From NCBI GenBank assembly GCA_963580455.1, contig OY756967.1, positions 4,548,501 to 4,612,500 on the forward strand: 64,000 nucleotides of DNA, read 5' to 3'. Shown piece by piece: positions 1-12,504 of this stretch (position 1 is its first letter; each line of letters starts with the position of its first letter). Made by a program: the position numbers and the translations under genes. The notes under the pieces were generated by a model, which saw only the letters and a list, made by a program, of their open reading frames with translations, had not been told where the DNA came from and ran no database searches. Origin of the DNA: Euonymus europaeus (taxonomy: Eukaryota > Streptophyta > Magnoliopsida > Celastrales > Celastraceae).

Positions 1-605
1 GTATCCATGGTATGTCAAGAAGCAGGTCAGTGATAATTACTAAATTGACCCCAACTTTCTTTGCTTAAATATCTTTCAAGAATAATTGAGTTTTTGTTGT
101 TGTTGTGTGATGTTGGATTTGATATTTAGTCAAAGGATTATAACAACCCTGCCCCCACAATTGGTTTTTTTCCTAATTAGAATCTTCAAAACACTGTCTT
201 TTTATGTTGGATTTCTCCCCCTGCATTTGAAAGTTCAAAGCAGTAGCTATCCAGTATCTAATCATGTTCTATTCAAAAATCTTAATTGACATGAAGCAGT
301 TATTGACATATGGCAAACTGGGTTTGAAGTCAAACCCCAGTGAATAGGACTTGACAATATCTATAACAGTACACACACATATAATGATAGACATGTGTGT
401 GTGTGTGTGTATATATGATGATGATGATGATTATGATGAGGTTGAATTGACATTTGTGAAGGTGGGGGGGTGGACAGAGGTGTATGAAGGGCTAACATTT
501 GCAACAGTGAGAGGAGCAGGTCATGAAGTGCCAATGTTCAAGCCAAGAGCAGCATTTCAGCTGTTCAAATCATTTTTAAAAGGAGAGCCTCTTCCCAAGT
601 CATAA
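1..605 (+). CDS. Serine carboxypeptidase-like protein, 3' end (partial)
   Basis: Only the last two exons are in the window. Exon 1-25 encodes [13 protein letters not shown] intron spans 26-461, and exon 462-605 continues [13 protein letters not shown] and ends in TAA. The joined C-terminus matches serine carboxypeptidase S10 enzymes: a WYVKKQVGGW segment, then RGAGHEVP, which carries the catalytic histidine of the Ser-Asp-His triad, then the usual C-terminal helix ending in EPLPKS. These proteins are secreted or vacuolar and act as carboxypeptidases or, in some plant clades, as acyltransferases; which applies cannot be told from the C-terminus. The intron holds a (TG)n run near 393-410 and a GATGAT run. 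The catalytic Ser and Asp lie upstream, outside the window. Confidence 0.88.
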
Positions 606-907
606 AAACAACCAAAAGAGAAATTTTAAATCTCTCTTTCAAATTAATTGCCTGTTTTTTAGTTTCTTTTTTTATATTAATTGCATTGATTATCATTGTT
701 GAAGAGGAAAGCCTCATATCATTTGAAAAGTAGTCGACAAAATGATGAGAAAAGAATTAAGTCTTTGAATGCTATTGCATACAGAAAAGCAAGGAAATGA
801 AGAAGGTTTTAATTGTAAAAAGTTTCTTTGACTTCTCAATTTGGAGGGAGACCAATTGACAAGTGAAGTTTCCTTATAGGGCTATCGGTTGCATTGGCGT
901 GTTTCAT
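606..907. other. 3' flank of the carboxypeptidase-like gene
   Basis: AT-rich sequence after the stop codon, presumably 3' UTR and spacer. I see no ORF or repeat of note here. Confidence 0.5.
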
Positions 908-1283
908 GGTCTCAAACTGCTGGGGTATTTATGGTCCATTAACAGTTTGTCCAACTATTGCAAAGGACTCACTGTCGTGGACTATTGGAAACTCCAATAA
1001 ATACTAGTGGTGCAGGCAACATTCTTTTTGGGTATTGAGTTCTAACTTCTAAGTAGTAGTCATGGTTCAATTCATCTGCCTTTTTGTTTTCAACTGCTAA
1101 ATCAATGGTCAAAGCTTCATCATCTTTTGGTCAATCCATTGGGAGGATGTTTTTATAGCCACATATTGAGCTTTAGCCTAACTTATTCTGTGATCAAGTG
1201 GTAAATTTATGAAGCATGTATATGCAAACTTGTCAGATATGTTCTTGATAGAAAAAATTTAAAAAAAACTATAATTTTCTTTT
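908..1283 (+). repeat. ~400-bp direct repeat, copy 1
   Basis: This stretch runs from a GGTCTCAAACTGC segment to an A-rich end with CTTTTCTACA, and it reappears in diverged form at about 5018-5450. Shared landmarks in the same order are TATTTATGGTCCA, GACTCACTGTC, GGTTCAATTCATCTGCC, CTAAATCAATG, CAAAGCTTCAT and ATATGCAAACT. The two copies bracket the gypsy relic. The repeat is non-coding in all frames. Confidence 0.75.
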
Positions 1284-1959
1284 CTACATGTTGGCACCAT
1301 ATTCATGTAGACCAAAATAAGAAGAGGCCCGCCCAAAATGTGTAATCCGAGCATGAGCAAGAGTCAAGCCCATGAAGAGGCAGCCCAAAGATTTGACCTA
1401 AGAGATGTGTAGTTAGACATCCAATTGGTTTATTAGACGAGGCTAAAATTCTATTCGAACACCTTGTCAAAACTTTGAAAAGTATGGAGGTATTTTTAAC
1501 AAAACCATTGATTTGAACAGAAATTGGGGGAAATAACCTGGGGGCAGCTACCAAGACAGAAGGGTACTACCAACAACTATGTGTAAACCACTCCTCGTTA
1601 CACCCCACCCCTCAATGAGATCAACATCCAACGTTCAAAACTTTTGATCGAACATAAATGAGAATACCAACGCAACAAACCATTCTGGAGCATATACAAC
1701 ATTTGAAGAGTATTCGACTATCGGGTAAAAGTCTTCCTGATTGCCTTTTTCGTCATCGACAGCCAAGCCAAATACCATGCATTACTAAAAAGAGATTGGA
1801 TTAATTCCAGTTGGTGCATCCTGTCATTAATGCACCAACTTTTGGTATGTTGGAGAGGAAATGACGTGGACATTATTTAGGTAGATAACCAGCCATTCAG
1901 GACCACTTGATATCAGGTGAAAGCTTGTTACTACCATGCATAATGTAGATCGATTCGGT

Positions 1960-3170
1960 TTACAGCCAAGAAAGAAGAGATATAGAGAGCTACAAAATAA
2001 ATATTGTGACCAACAAGGTAAAACTCACAGCTTTATTTCATGAGTTTCGTGATTGTTTTGCTTGGAGTTATCATGAAATGTCAGGATTAAGTAGAAATGT
2101 GGTGAAACACTGTCTATCTATCAAGCCAGGGTATATGCCATATCAGCAACCACCTAAGAGGATGTCTTAAGAGGTAAAGTTAAGTGTTAAAGAAGAAATA
2201 CAGAAATTGATCAAACTCAGGTTCATATGGCCGATCAAGTATGTTGGATGTTAGCTAACATTGTTCTAGTAGTTAAGAAAAATGGCAAAATTTGTGTTTG
2301 TATTGATTTTCGAGATTTAAACACTATCACACCCAAAGATGTGTATGTTATGCCGATCGCGGACATGCTGATGATGGATAGTTATTCGGGATACTATCAA
2401 ATTTTTATTGTAGAGGAAGATGTCTAAGGAATGGCATTTAGGTGTTCAAGAGCTTTGGGTACTTGTGAGTGGATAATGATGCCATTTGGCTTGAAGACTG
2501 TCGGAGAAACCTACTAGCGAGCAATGGACTCGATTTTTCATGACATGATTGACAGGGAATTGAAACTTTATATCAATGATATAATTGTGAAATATGTGAA
2601 GGCCAACGACCACCGGGCCGATCTCAGATTGACATTTGAAAGGATGAGACATTACTAGTTGAAGCTTAATTCTCTAAAATGTGCATTTGGTGTTAAAGCT
2701 GGCAATTTTCTAGGGTTCTTAGTCCACTAAAGAGGAATAGAGGTTGATCATAATAAGGCAAGGCTATTTGTCAAACTTAGCCATCAAATAACAAACAACA
2801 ACTCCAAAGCTTTCTCGGTCAAGTAAACTACCTTAGAAGGTTTATCTTGAACCTTGTAGGCAAAATCAAAGTATTTTTGGAGTTATTAAAGATAAAAAAG
2901 GAAGATACCTTCATATGGGAGCTAAAAATGAAGAGGATTTTCAAACCATCAAGGCCTACCTGAACGAACTTCCAATTCTCATGTCACCCAACACGAGTAA
3001 ACTATTGAAGTTATATGCCTCAACAATAGAAGATTCAATCGGATGCTTGTTGGCTCAAGACAATGAGGCAAGTCAAGAAAGGGCGGTCTATTACCTGAGC
3101 AGGTTATTGACAGAAATTGAAGGGTTCTATTCGGTTATGACTGAGTCAAAAGGAATTTGATCTATCGACA
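1960..3170 (+). pseudogene. Ty3/gypsy reverse transcriptase-RNase H relic
   Basis: Piecewise translation gives the recognisable order of Tat-lineage pol: FRDCFAWSYHEMSGL, then an EEIQKLIKLRFIWP segment, KKNGKICVCIDFRDLN, MPIADML, SGYYQIFIVEEDV, MMPFGLKT, LKLYINDIIVK (the YVDD-type palm motif, altered to YIND), KCAFGVKAGNFLGFLVH, and an RNase H start with KLYASTIEDSIGCLLAQDN and YYLSRLLTEIE. Several in-frame stops (for example after EEDV and before RAMDSIFHDM) and frame changes show that it is dead. The integrase is not visible in this element. Confidence 0.85.
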
Positions 3171-3624
3171 TCTCAATGAGATGGTCTAAACCTTGCTCTA
3201 TCCATTAGACTCCAAAAGCACTACGACGCACAACCCTCTCAGACCAACCCACTGACGATTTTGGCCAAGAATAGTGACATTACAATATGGGTAATTCCTT
3301 TAAATGGTTCACCATAAGTTCTTCATGTTGAAGTAGCTCAAGAACAATAAGTTTTGCTAAAGAAAGATAAGAATCAATGAGTGCGGTAATAGGAAGAAAG
3401 GATGCCATGATCAAAGTTGTGTGAGAGAAGGTGAAGGAAATTAGGTTTTTCTAGAGCTATCGAAGGTATGAAAAGTTGTGCTAAGGTTGGAGAAATTTAA
3501 ATCCGGCGGCTGAGAAGTTTCGATTTTAAAGAGATTGTAATTGATAATTGAAGAGAATTAAAAAATGCGCGACAAATCAACTTGGAAATCCAACTTTAAC
3601 AGTTATATTTCAGCTGGGGGTAAT

Positions 3625-4839
3625 TGTTGACACTATATTCATATAGATCCAAATAAAAAAAGGCCCAAAATGTGTAATCCAGCTATGCAAAAAGGTCAAG
3701 TCCATGAAGAGGTCAGTCAAGGATTTGGCCCAAGATATTAAGGAAAATAGTTAGAGATAGTTAGAGTAATGGGACATGTGACAAAGCTATGAAGAAGGAG
3801 TTGCGATTGACGGTTGTTGGTAGTAATGACCTATACTATGAAGGAAATAAAAGTTAATGGTTGGATATGTAGATGCACAAATATACAATTGCTAAGCTGG
3901 AAGGGAGCTCGAGCTTTTGGAAGTCACTGATAACCTTCTAACGCTGATCTGGAGCTACATGTCAAGGAGCAGCAACAAATGCCGTTAGCGACCCAAGACC
4001 GACTGAGGGGGTGTCGATAGTTGGGGCTCCGACAATCAAATTAGTATCAGAATAGGAGTGACTGCTTCAGTTTATGGTCAAGAAAAATAGCTTCCAGTAG
4101 AAGATTTTTATCCCTTAAGAGAGATAGAATCAGAAAGTGTGAAAAAGAGAGAAAGAATAACGAGATATCAGAAGAAGTTTTGTAGTCAGAGAGTCCGAAA
4201 ATCCATCCCCTATGCGAGAAGAGGAAAGGGTATTTATAGTCCCAGAGATGCAACAAATGACTAGAAATTCCTTTACTAAAGAGAGTAAGTATCTCAGTCA
4301 ACGAAATTTTACTAGGGAAATGCAAAAAGTATGGAGTTAATCTGTAGATATCAGTTTTGCAAGTATGTCAGAGACGATGATGGGTAAAAGGCGATAGGTT
4401 GACATATAGGGCGAAAAACATATATGACAGCAAATAAGAACAATATGTAACCATTTAATGTAAAGTGGAAATTTTTCCATACGTTAACTTCCTTGATACA
4501 AAGATCTTTTGATTGAGACACTTACCTGCTAACTGACATGACATGCTCCACCAAACTATAGGTCATATAGGCGAACTCAGATATTGACGAGTTTACCTGG
4601 TAAGCTCTAGGCTCCAACCCGGAGGTCTATGACCTAAACCGAAGGTTATTCTTGGCGAGCTCTTGGACTCGTGCTGGAGATCTAGTTGAGCTGGGTTTAA
4701 GTAAGGCTTGATGTTGAGCTCAAGGTCTATGTCGATCTTGGACCTGGTCCCGAGGTCTAGGACCTAAAATGACTTGGCAGCTTGACTTGGTCAAATATTT
4801 AGCTTTTAATGAAAAGTGGGTCAAGCCTAATTTTGGCCA
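3625..4839 (+). repeat. 3' LTR of the gypsy relic (~1.2 kb)
   Basis: It starts TGTTGACACTATATTC right after a polypurine tract and ends GGCCA before the CTACA duplication. The first part repeats the sequence at 1289-1430. The interior contains a run of short related GAGCTC/AGGTCTA phrases around 4560-4760. Confidence 0.75.
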
Positions 4840-5017
4840 CTACAGATAACCGCAACTAGTTGTAGTTGATGCAAGAAAGGCCATATAACAATAAGACATT
4901 TGAAGAATAGAAAAACATACAAAAACTAAGACAAAATTCAGAGCACACTCAAGCCTAAAGACACTTGCGATCAACCATTTTCAATTAAATCTATTATCAA
5001 TTTACAATTTGTAATAT

Positions 5018-5450
5018 GGTCTCAAATTGTTGAAGTATTTATGGTCCAATAACTAACTGATATTTTGTTAAACACTTGCAAACGACTCACTGTCATGGAC
5101 AACTGGAAACTCAAATAAGTACAAGTGGTGCAAGCATTAAACTCTTTTATCTGCCTTTTTGAGTTGTAATTAGTACTGGGTCAAGCTTGTATCAAAGTAG
5201 TTCAAGTGGTTCAATTCATCTGCCTTTTTGTTTTTTTGTTTTGAACTACTAAATCAATGACCAAAGCTTCATATCCTTTGGGTCAAACCGTATGAATTCG
5301 GGATGAATTTTATTACTAAGAATAATATTTTTATGATCACGTACTGAACTTTGAATTTTATGATCCATACATATGCAAACTCGTCGGATATCGTTCTAGA
5401 TAAAAAAATTAAAAAAAAACTTCCATTTTCCTTTATACACAATCACATAT
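5018..5450 (+). repeat. ~400-bp direct repeat, copy 2
   Basis: Diverged partner of 908-1283, in the same orientation, with shared blocks in the same order. It differs by many substitutions and small indels, so the duplication is old. Confidence 0.72.
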
Positions 5451-6608
5451 GATGTTATAAAGGACAATTATAGGAAGTAGATATGAGTAGGTAAGAATTT
5501 ATAATTGATTCTAAATGTTTGTGATTTATTGTCAGAAAGTACCAAGCAGAGTATTGATGTTCATTTTTGCTAATTTGATCATCTTGATTCTTGAATGAGC
5601 AAGACAAAAACAACAATTAACGAATTTGAATGATTGAAATTAATGATTTTTTTTAACAATATAAAAAATAAATGTTGAAGATTCAATAAAATAGATTTAT
5701 AGGGGAAAAAGAAGGTGGTAATTGTGTCATTAGTAGTAAAAGTAATGACCATTTCATGGAATTTGCATGATTTGCTTTGTTTCGCGTAGACCATTAAGGT
5801 CAAACTTCTCACCGAACTTCACAGGAAAAAAATAAAATATCAAAAGGCAGAGAAAGAGAGAGAGAGAGAGATCCGCCATAGGTTCAATTGTAACCCAAAA
5901 TCTGCTTACTTTTTAAGGAAGATTTTCTCTCAAAGAGAAAGTCAGTTTGTTCTATCTCCTACGTACGGAAGTTTCTCTTATCTTGACTATAGTAAGCTGA
6001 ATCTATCCCTAAGTTTACTTCTAAGTTCATTTTTATTGCCTAATCTGGCAGATCTTGCTTGAAATTCTGATAGTTGATTATTACACTTTCTCTTCTTCTG
6101 TTTCTTTTTAATGACAATTCTTGAGAACCCATTTGTGGTAAACACGTTTGTAGTTATTATTGTGGTGATTTGGGTATTCAGGGTCTTTTTATGTGCCATT
6201 TTGGGGATTATTGGGCGCAAAGATTGAGATCAGTGTTGTCGTGTTGCAATCTCGATTGAGTTTCTAATGTTCAACAATAGTTAATTAGCCTTCTGTTCTT
6301 TGTCCGGAAATATACTTGCTTGAGTTCCTGCATCTCTTCGCGATTAGTATTTTGACTTGCAGGCTTGCTTTATTTGATTTTTGCAGTTTATGATGTTGAT
6401 CGTTCCATTGCATACAAATACTTTGGAATGTGTTTGGAAAATCATTCGTTAAGATTGTTTTATTATCAAAAGAGTGATTTTTAGTCCGTTGCCCCTTTTG
6501 CAAATCAAAAATACAATTGGAGCTGTTGAGGCCAACAAAGTTTAGGTGTTAAGGAATTTGGCTTGGGTGTCTGTTTGAGGTTTAGTGTTCATTTTAGATT
6601 GGTTACTT
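5451..6608. other. 5' region of the EXO70-like pseudogene
   Basis: Non-coding. It includes a (GA)n tract at about 5850-5870 and C/T-rich leader-like sequence at about 5880-6000. It may be the old promoter and leader of the pseudogene downstream, but I see no start codon or splice sites that prove it. Confidence 0.35.
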
Positions 6609-8570
6609 ATGGCTATGGGAGATAATGAGTCCATGACTTCCGGTTTAGAAAGCGGAGAGAATTTGATTGCTGCCGCAAAACATTTAGTTATGGCTCTGGG
6701 GTTTAAAAAGAACCTGGCACACGATGAGAAAAAGCTTTGGCAGACCTTGGCAACCAACTATCCACCATGAACATAGTCAATGAAAATGAGGGTGAAGGAA
6801 TTAGTGAGATTGAATAACAGTTAAACGCTGTTTAGGAGAAGATTATGAGTCGGGAGGTAGATAAGTCTATGATATGGGATGGAGGCTCAAATGAAGGTCT
6901 TGAGTATCTAAATTTTGTAGATGAAGCTCGAAAGTTGATTCAAAGATTGGATAGATTGTGTGTGGATAAAGGTGAAGATGAGAATGAGCATCTGCGGAGA
7001 GCCCACAATGTTCTTCAACTGGCTATGGCAAGGCTTGAGGCAGAGTTTATGCATATTCTTGTTGAGAATAGGCAACCCCTTGAGGCTGAACATTTGTCTT
7101 TTCGTTCAAGTGAAGATGATGCTGCAGATTTCGTTTCAATGAACTCATTTTGTGGTGATTCATTTGAAGAACGAATTCACAGAGATAGCGCGAGTAGAAC
7201 GTCAGAGGAATGTATAATAGATTTGGTTAATCTTGATGTGATCTATGACCTCAGATGCATAGAAAATTCAACGTTCCAATCGAATTATGACCACGAATGC
7301 TCCTAGTAGTATATTAGTGTTCGAAAGGATGTCATTGATGAATATCTCTTCATTCTTGAAATGGAGAAGCTGAACATTGAGGATGTGCTACGGATGGAGT
7401 GGGGAGTCTTGAACTCCAAGATCAAGCGGTGGATTCGGGCTATGAAAATCTTTGTGTATCTATATCTTTCCAGAGAGAGATTGCTTAGTGAACAGATTTT
7501 TTGCAGACCTAGGATCTGTTAGTTTAGTTTGTTTCATGGAGGCATCGAAGGCTTCAATCTTACAGTTACTAAATTTTGGGGAGGCAGTATCTATTGGCCC
7601 TCACAAACCAGAAAAGTTGTTTCCCATTCTTGACATGTATGAGCTTCTAACAAGTCTTCTCCCTGATATAGATGTTTTATACTCGAACGAGGTTGGTTCT
7701 TGTGTTAGAAATGAGTATTATGAGGTTATATTAAGATTGGGTGATTCTGTAAGGGCAGAATTTCTTGAATTTGAGAATGCCATTGCCTAGAGCACATCTA
7801 CAAACCCTTTTGCTGGAGGTGGAATCCACCATTTGACAAGATATGTGATGAATTATATCACTAATCTTACTGACTACTGTGAAACCCTCAATTTTCTCCT
7901 TGATGGCTATGATAGAGAGCATCACATTACTCTGTCACCTGACATGAGTCCAGCTAAGGAAGAAGGGAATACGAGTGAAGGAACGTCGCCTAATATTTCC
8001 CCAATAGCTCTCCACTTCCGGTCTTTCGCTTCAATTCTAGAATGCAACCTTGAAGAAAAGGCCAAGTTATATAAGGACCCTTCTCTTTTTCACATCTTCT
8101 TGATGAATAATTTATATTACATCACTCAGAAGGTAAAGGATTCTGAACTAAGGTGTGTATTTGGAGATGACTGGATTTGAAAGCACAATTGGAAATTCCA
8201 ACAACATGCAATTAACTATGAGAGAGCTACTTGGTTTTCAATCCTAGCTTTACTAAAGGAGGAAGGGAATTCCAGTGCAGGTTCCATCTCAAAAACTCAC
8301 CTAAAAGAGAGGTTTCGAAGCTTCTATCTCGCTTTCGAAGAGGCTTACAAGATGCAGATTGCCTGGCTTATCCCAGATCCTGAGCTTCGAGAAGATTTAC
8401 GAATTTCGACATCTCTTAAGGTGATTCAGGCCTATAGGACATTCTTGGGAAGACATAAAAATCGCTTGAGTGACAAGCACATCAAGTACAGTGCTGATGA
8501 TTTACAGAACTATCTGTTGGATCTGTTTGAAGGATTGCCAAAATCATTGCATAATTCCTACAGAAGGTGA
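6609..8570 (+). pseudogene. EXO70E2: EXO70E2-like exocyst subunit pseudogene
   Basis: Read across frames, the sequence gives a near full-length, intronless EXO70 protein of the E2 type: MGDNESMTSGLESGENLIAA at the N-terminus, then MSREVDKSMIWD, AHNVLQLAMARLEAEF, SFRSSEDDAADF, FILEMEKLNIEDVLRMEW, ASKASILQLLNFGEA, LTRYVMNYITNLTDY, ILECNLEEKAKLYKD, FGDDWI, KHNWKFQQHAINYERA and ending DLFEGLPKSLHNSYRR. EXO70 normally tethers secretory vesicles at the plasma membrane within the exocyst; E2 is linked to EXPO compartments. Lesions visible: a frame change near 6760, stop codons at about 6818, 6836, 7304 and 7307, another frame change near 7500, and stops at 7788 and 8178. The longest intact stretch is 153 codons, so no functional protein is expected. 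Lack of introns does not prove retroposition, because this subfamily is usually single-exon. Confidence 0.9.
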
Positions 8571-11500
8571 TTGCATTATATGCAATATGTTGTAATTTTT
8601 TTAATCAATTTTTTTAGTTGATCGATAGGAAGTTGGTTGAATTTGTCAAAAGCCATATCTACAAAGAATGACTCATTTTTTTCTTCTTCTTTAACATTAA
8701 TAACACAGTATGCAAAAGATAGACCATTGAACAGGATATAGTCATGGGAAAATTGAGCTGCCATGATTGGAACATAGTGTAATTGGTTCTCTTGTTGCAG
8801 TCTTACGTTGTTATAGACAAGTTGCGATTGGGTGTATTGAATGCATTTTTGTGATAGGATTTTTTGTTAGGTTGTTACTTTCAGGATTTGAAATGTCATT
8901 AATAAGAACCAACTTGACCACAGATATAGACTTAACATTTGGAAACTTGATTTGCTCGAGGTCATACGAAATGGGTTTACTTGGCTCGGAGGTAGAGTTG
9001 CGGAGGTGCAACTTAAATGTCACGTGTTGAAAACAACCTCTCAACATATTATGTGGAGTAAAATCTGTGTACATTGTGTATAGATGTTATTTACCTTTTA
9101 CATAGCAAAAGTCGAATTGATACTGAAGGATCGTGCTTAACAAAAGGGGTTGGGTGAATTGTGTCCCCAAAAATCACAGCAAATTGTTAATAATAAAAAT
9201 CTGCACAACAATTGGGTAAAGACTATTTGACCTAGCAATTGAAGTCGGTATATAATGAAATTTGGTATGCACAACACCTTGATGAATAATATATCAAAAA
9301 TTCAGATCAAAATTGAAACTCTAGCTATATAAATAGTGCACAGACAGATTAGATTTCCATAAATTGAACAATCAAAATACTTGTCATAATGGTTTAGAAA
9401 AACCTCCACTAATGCACTTAGTAATCTCAAGCAAATGACCAACATACAAGGGTAGAAAATGTATTTTAACGCAAGGTCTTCTAAGACCAAAATCCAATTT
9501 TGAAAGCAATTAAACAAGTAGTCAAGTAAGAGGCAATTTAGTGCAATCAAAGCAACCAAGAAATCGACACAATGATTTATAGTGGTTTGGAGACCCTTCT
9601 CCTACATCCACTACCTAGGTTCACCAACCTAGAAATTTTCCAACTCCACTTAGGTATGGTTTTAAGAGCTCCACAAAACTCTTTACACAAAGGTTGTTTG
9701 AACACCCCCAAACTTAACGACAAGCTTTGCCTTCTCAAAGGACTTTTACAAGAGTTGGTAGTACAAGTTTCTCACAATCTAGCACTAAGCTATTTGGTGT
9801 GAAACTATCAAGCGTACAACACTAACTCACCGGAATGATAGAGTTTGAAGAACAAGAGGTGTAGTGTAGATTCTATGAGGCTAGAGCCCTAAAGATGGTG
9901 AGACCTCACCTTTGCACTAAGCAAAGGAATAGTGAATCTCTTTGATGTAGGAGTTTGGATGAAGCTTGAAATTAGTAGCAAATGATGGCTTGAATCTTTT
10001 GAAAAAGCTTGAATGAATGATATCACAAATTGATTGAATGCTTGATGAAGATTGCCGCAAGAATTTTCTCAATGACTTCTTCTAAAACTTGCAAGAGATA
10101 GACAACCTAGCTTTATTTGTCTCTACAAAGTCTCCACCATTGGATCAACTTCAATCTATCAATCTTGGCCTTCCAAAACCATAAACAATATGGACCACAT
10201 GATGAGATCTAGTCCCTCAGAATTATAGCCATTTTGAATCTTTAATAATGTCCTTTAGATTGCAAAGAAAGCTTCAATTTTGATCCTCCATTTTCCACCC
10301 GTTGAAGACACTTCAAAGTCATTGATCTTAATCATTCAATGATTTGGATCAATCTTGACCATTCAAGATTCTCTTGTTCTAAAACTTTCAATTTCTCAAA
10401 AGTGGCACAGATATCAACTTCAAGATTTGTTCCATTTGAATTCAACCACAAGCTTTTCCCTCTCATTTATACTAAGAGCTCCAAATGGACTTCTAAAATT
10501 TTCCAGCATATACAGGGTCCAAAACCATTTTCAATCATCGCATAAAAATTCATTAGTAGAGGATTGATGAACATAGGCTTTTCTTGGCATTCTAGAGCTC
10601 CAATAATTATAATTAAAAGCCGGATCTAAATTCAATGTCCATATTGAATATTGAGAGAGATAACATCATCATTATGATTAACCTACAAAGAAATAGGAGA
10701 AAGAACTCCCCAATTGTATGTAAGCTCAAAGAGGTTCATATAAAGCACATAGGTTAATCATAATATAAACCAGCCCAGAAAATTCTAATTGATGCATGAT
10801 AAATCATATTAGACATGTTAGAATGTGTGTATAAAGTTTCGTAACATTTGGGTAAGATTTGATCATTCAATCAAGTAAGTAGGTCACTAATAGTAAAAAC
10901 CGATAAATTCCAAGTATAAACATATTGTAACTGTGCAGGCCTCTATATGTGGCGGTCAAAATTTGGATGATAATAATTTAGATCATATAATTCTAATGCC
11001 AAATTTCACATCAATTGGTTCACAAATGAAAAAAGTTATGACTTAACTAAGTTGACTACACAAATAGGACACATTTAGTAAACTCAACTTAGATGACATT
11101 TTCTCTTGAACCATTCTCATTCAAATATGTTCATAATGATGAGACTAAGGTGCATTCAAAATTTCATATCAATCAGAGTTCATTTGGTTTACCACGATCA
11201 CAAAGAAACACATATGCACAAAATCTAAGTTGTAAGTGAAAACCTAGTTTTTGCGGAATTTAAATTCAATTCTCATAAATCACATGGTGCATATACGTGT
11301 AAATATCATCAGCAAAATTTTTAATATAAACAAAAACAAACATTTAGGACCATAGGTACTCCTATAAATCAAAACCCAGATAAGCCTGCTTACGCAACTT
11401 GAATTTTAGGTGGTATATTGGATTGCTAGGATGAGTGAGTTGAATCTTCCAACTATGCACACCAGCGAAATTATAGCAAAATCTTAAGTGGGTCATAAAG

Positions 11501-12430
11501 CTCGAGGATCAAGAATTTATGTCAAGAGAAGCTCTCTAATCCCTGGGTGATGCTGATCGGTGCCGTAAAAGTCTAGGTTTTATGACTTGGTCTCCATGTT
11601 AGCAAAAGAATCCGTAGTAAAGCTTATGGCGCAACATGCATGAATACAAATCACTGGAAAAATAATTATACAAATTTAAATCCGGACATAATCTAACTCT
11701 CTCCCGCACTTGTGAGAGCTTGGTACTGGAAAGCTTATCGAGTGGCTTGAATGGTTTAGAGCCTTCTCATAAGATATAAGATGGCTTTGAAAGGCTTACA
11801 TGTGATTCATACGAGATTGAGTTATCCCTGACATGGAGGCTAGCAAGGCCATCAAGTGACTCGAACAAGACTGACAAGATTCTACGATCGAATCTATGCT
11901 CCGATATCATATTATAGTTTAACTATATCCAATTCAACTTCACAAAAAATTCATCCGATCAAAGACCCGTATAATTTTGTCTAAAAGCCTAAAAGGTGTC
12001 GCAAGTTTTTGTAGTTGGTTCAAACTTATAACTACGTGGTTGCTTATACCAAACCGATGTCATACATAGTCTTAACAAATAGTGTTTGTGCAAAGCAAAA
12101 ATTGCAGCAAGACGTATCACAAGAGAAAACAGAGACGATGATGGTGGTCAGGCTTCAATGGACCAACAATAACTGATTACAGGGGAAAGGATCGATCATT
12201 CGTCCCGTTATGTGCTTGGGCCAATCTACCGGGCCCAGATGTTATTTTGGGTGGGCTTGTATTTGAGACAATATATTCAAGTGCGGCCTTCTTGGGCGGA
12301 CGCTGATTATATTTGAAGCATTGGACCCACCCAGCCAGGCCTGATAAATACTTGGGCTCAATTTTTTTGATAAGCCCATCCTGCTCCACCTAATACTATC
12401 ATTTGTTTGTGTGACCCGCCACTCCAAGTT
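8571..12430. other. Gene-free spacer
   Basis: AT-rich, with no coding similarity that I can recognise on either strand. The 9540-10600 stretch has runs such as TCCTACATCCACTACCTAGG and stretches of C/A-rich sequence that look like transposon non-coding DNA, but I found no paired ends. The remainder holds nothing I can name. Confidence 0.4.
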
Positions 12431-12447
12431 GCTGGAATAGCTCAGTT

Positions 12448-12480
<33 letters not shown>

Positions 12481-12504
12481 GAGGTTCAACCCCTCCTTCT
12501 AGCG
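12431..12504 (+). tRNA. tRNA-Asn (anticodon GUU)
   Basis: A 74-base cloverleaf. The acceptor arm GCTGGAA pairs with TTCTAGC (one G-U), followed by discriminator G. The D arm carries TAGCTCAGTTGGTTAGAGC, which also forms the A box. The anticodon stem TGTGG/CCACA encloses loop CTGTTAA with anticodon GTT at 12465-12467. The T arm GGAGGTTCAACCCCTCC contains the B box. There is no intron and no encoded CCA, as expected for a plant nuclear tRNA gene. A short T run near 12525 could end Pol III transcription. It stands alone in a gene-poor region. Confidence 0.96.

Larger units (their letters stand above)
1289..4839 (+). mobile_element. Degraded Ty3/gypsy LTR retrotransposon (Tat-like)
   Basis: The left end TGTTGGCACCATATTC at 1289 resembles the start of the right LTR, TGTTGACACTATATTC, at 3625. 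Both are followed by the same ~110 bp. A 5-bp direct repeat CTACA lies just outside both ends (1284-1288 and 4840-4844), and the element begins TG and ends CA, so it still carries its target-site duplication. A purine tract AGCTGGGGG lies just before the right LTR. Between the LTRs is a decayed pol region in the same orientation. The left LTR is homologous only for its first ~140 bp, so most of it, plus gag and much of pol, has been deleted or lost. The element is non-functional. Confidence 0.8.

Noticed and set aside
12177..12475. Minus-strand ORFs opposite the tRNA
   Set aside because: They partly overlap the tRNA gene and have no recognisable product or codon bias.
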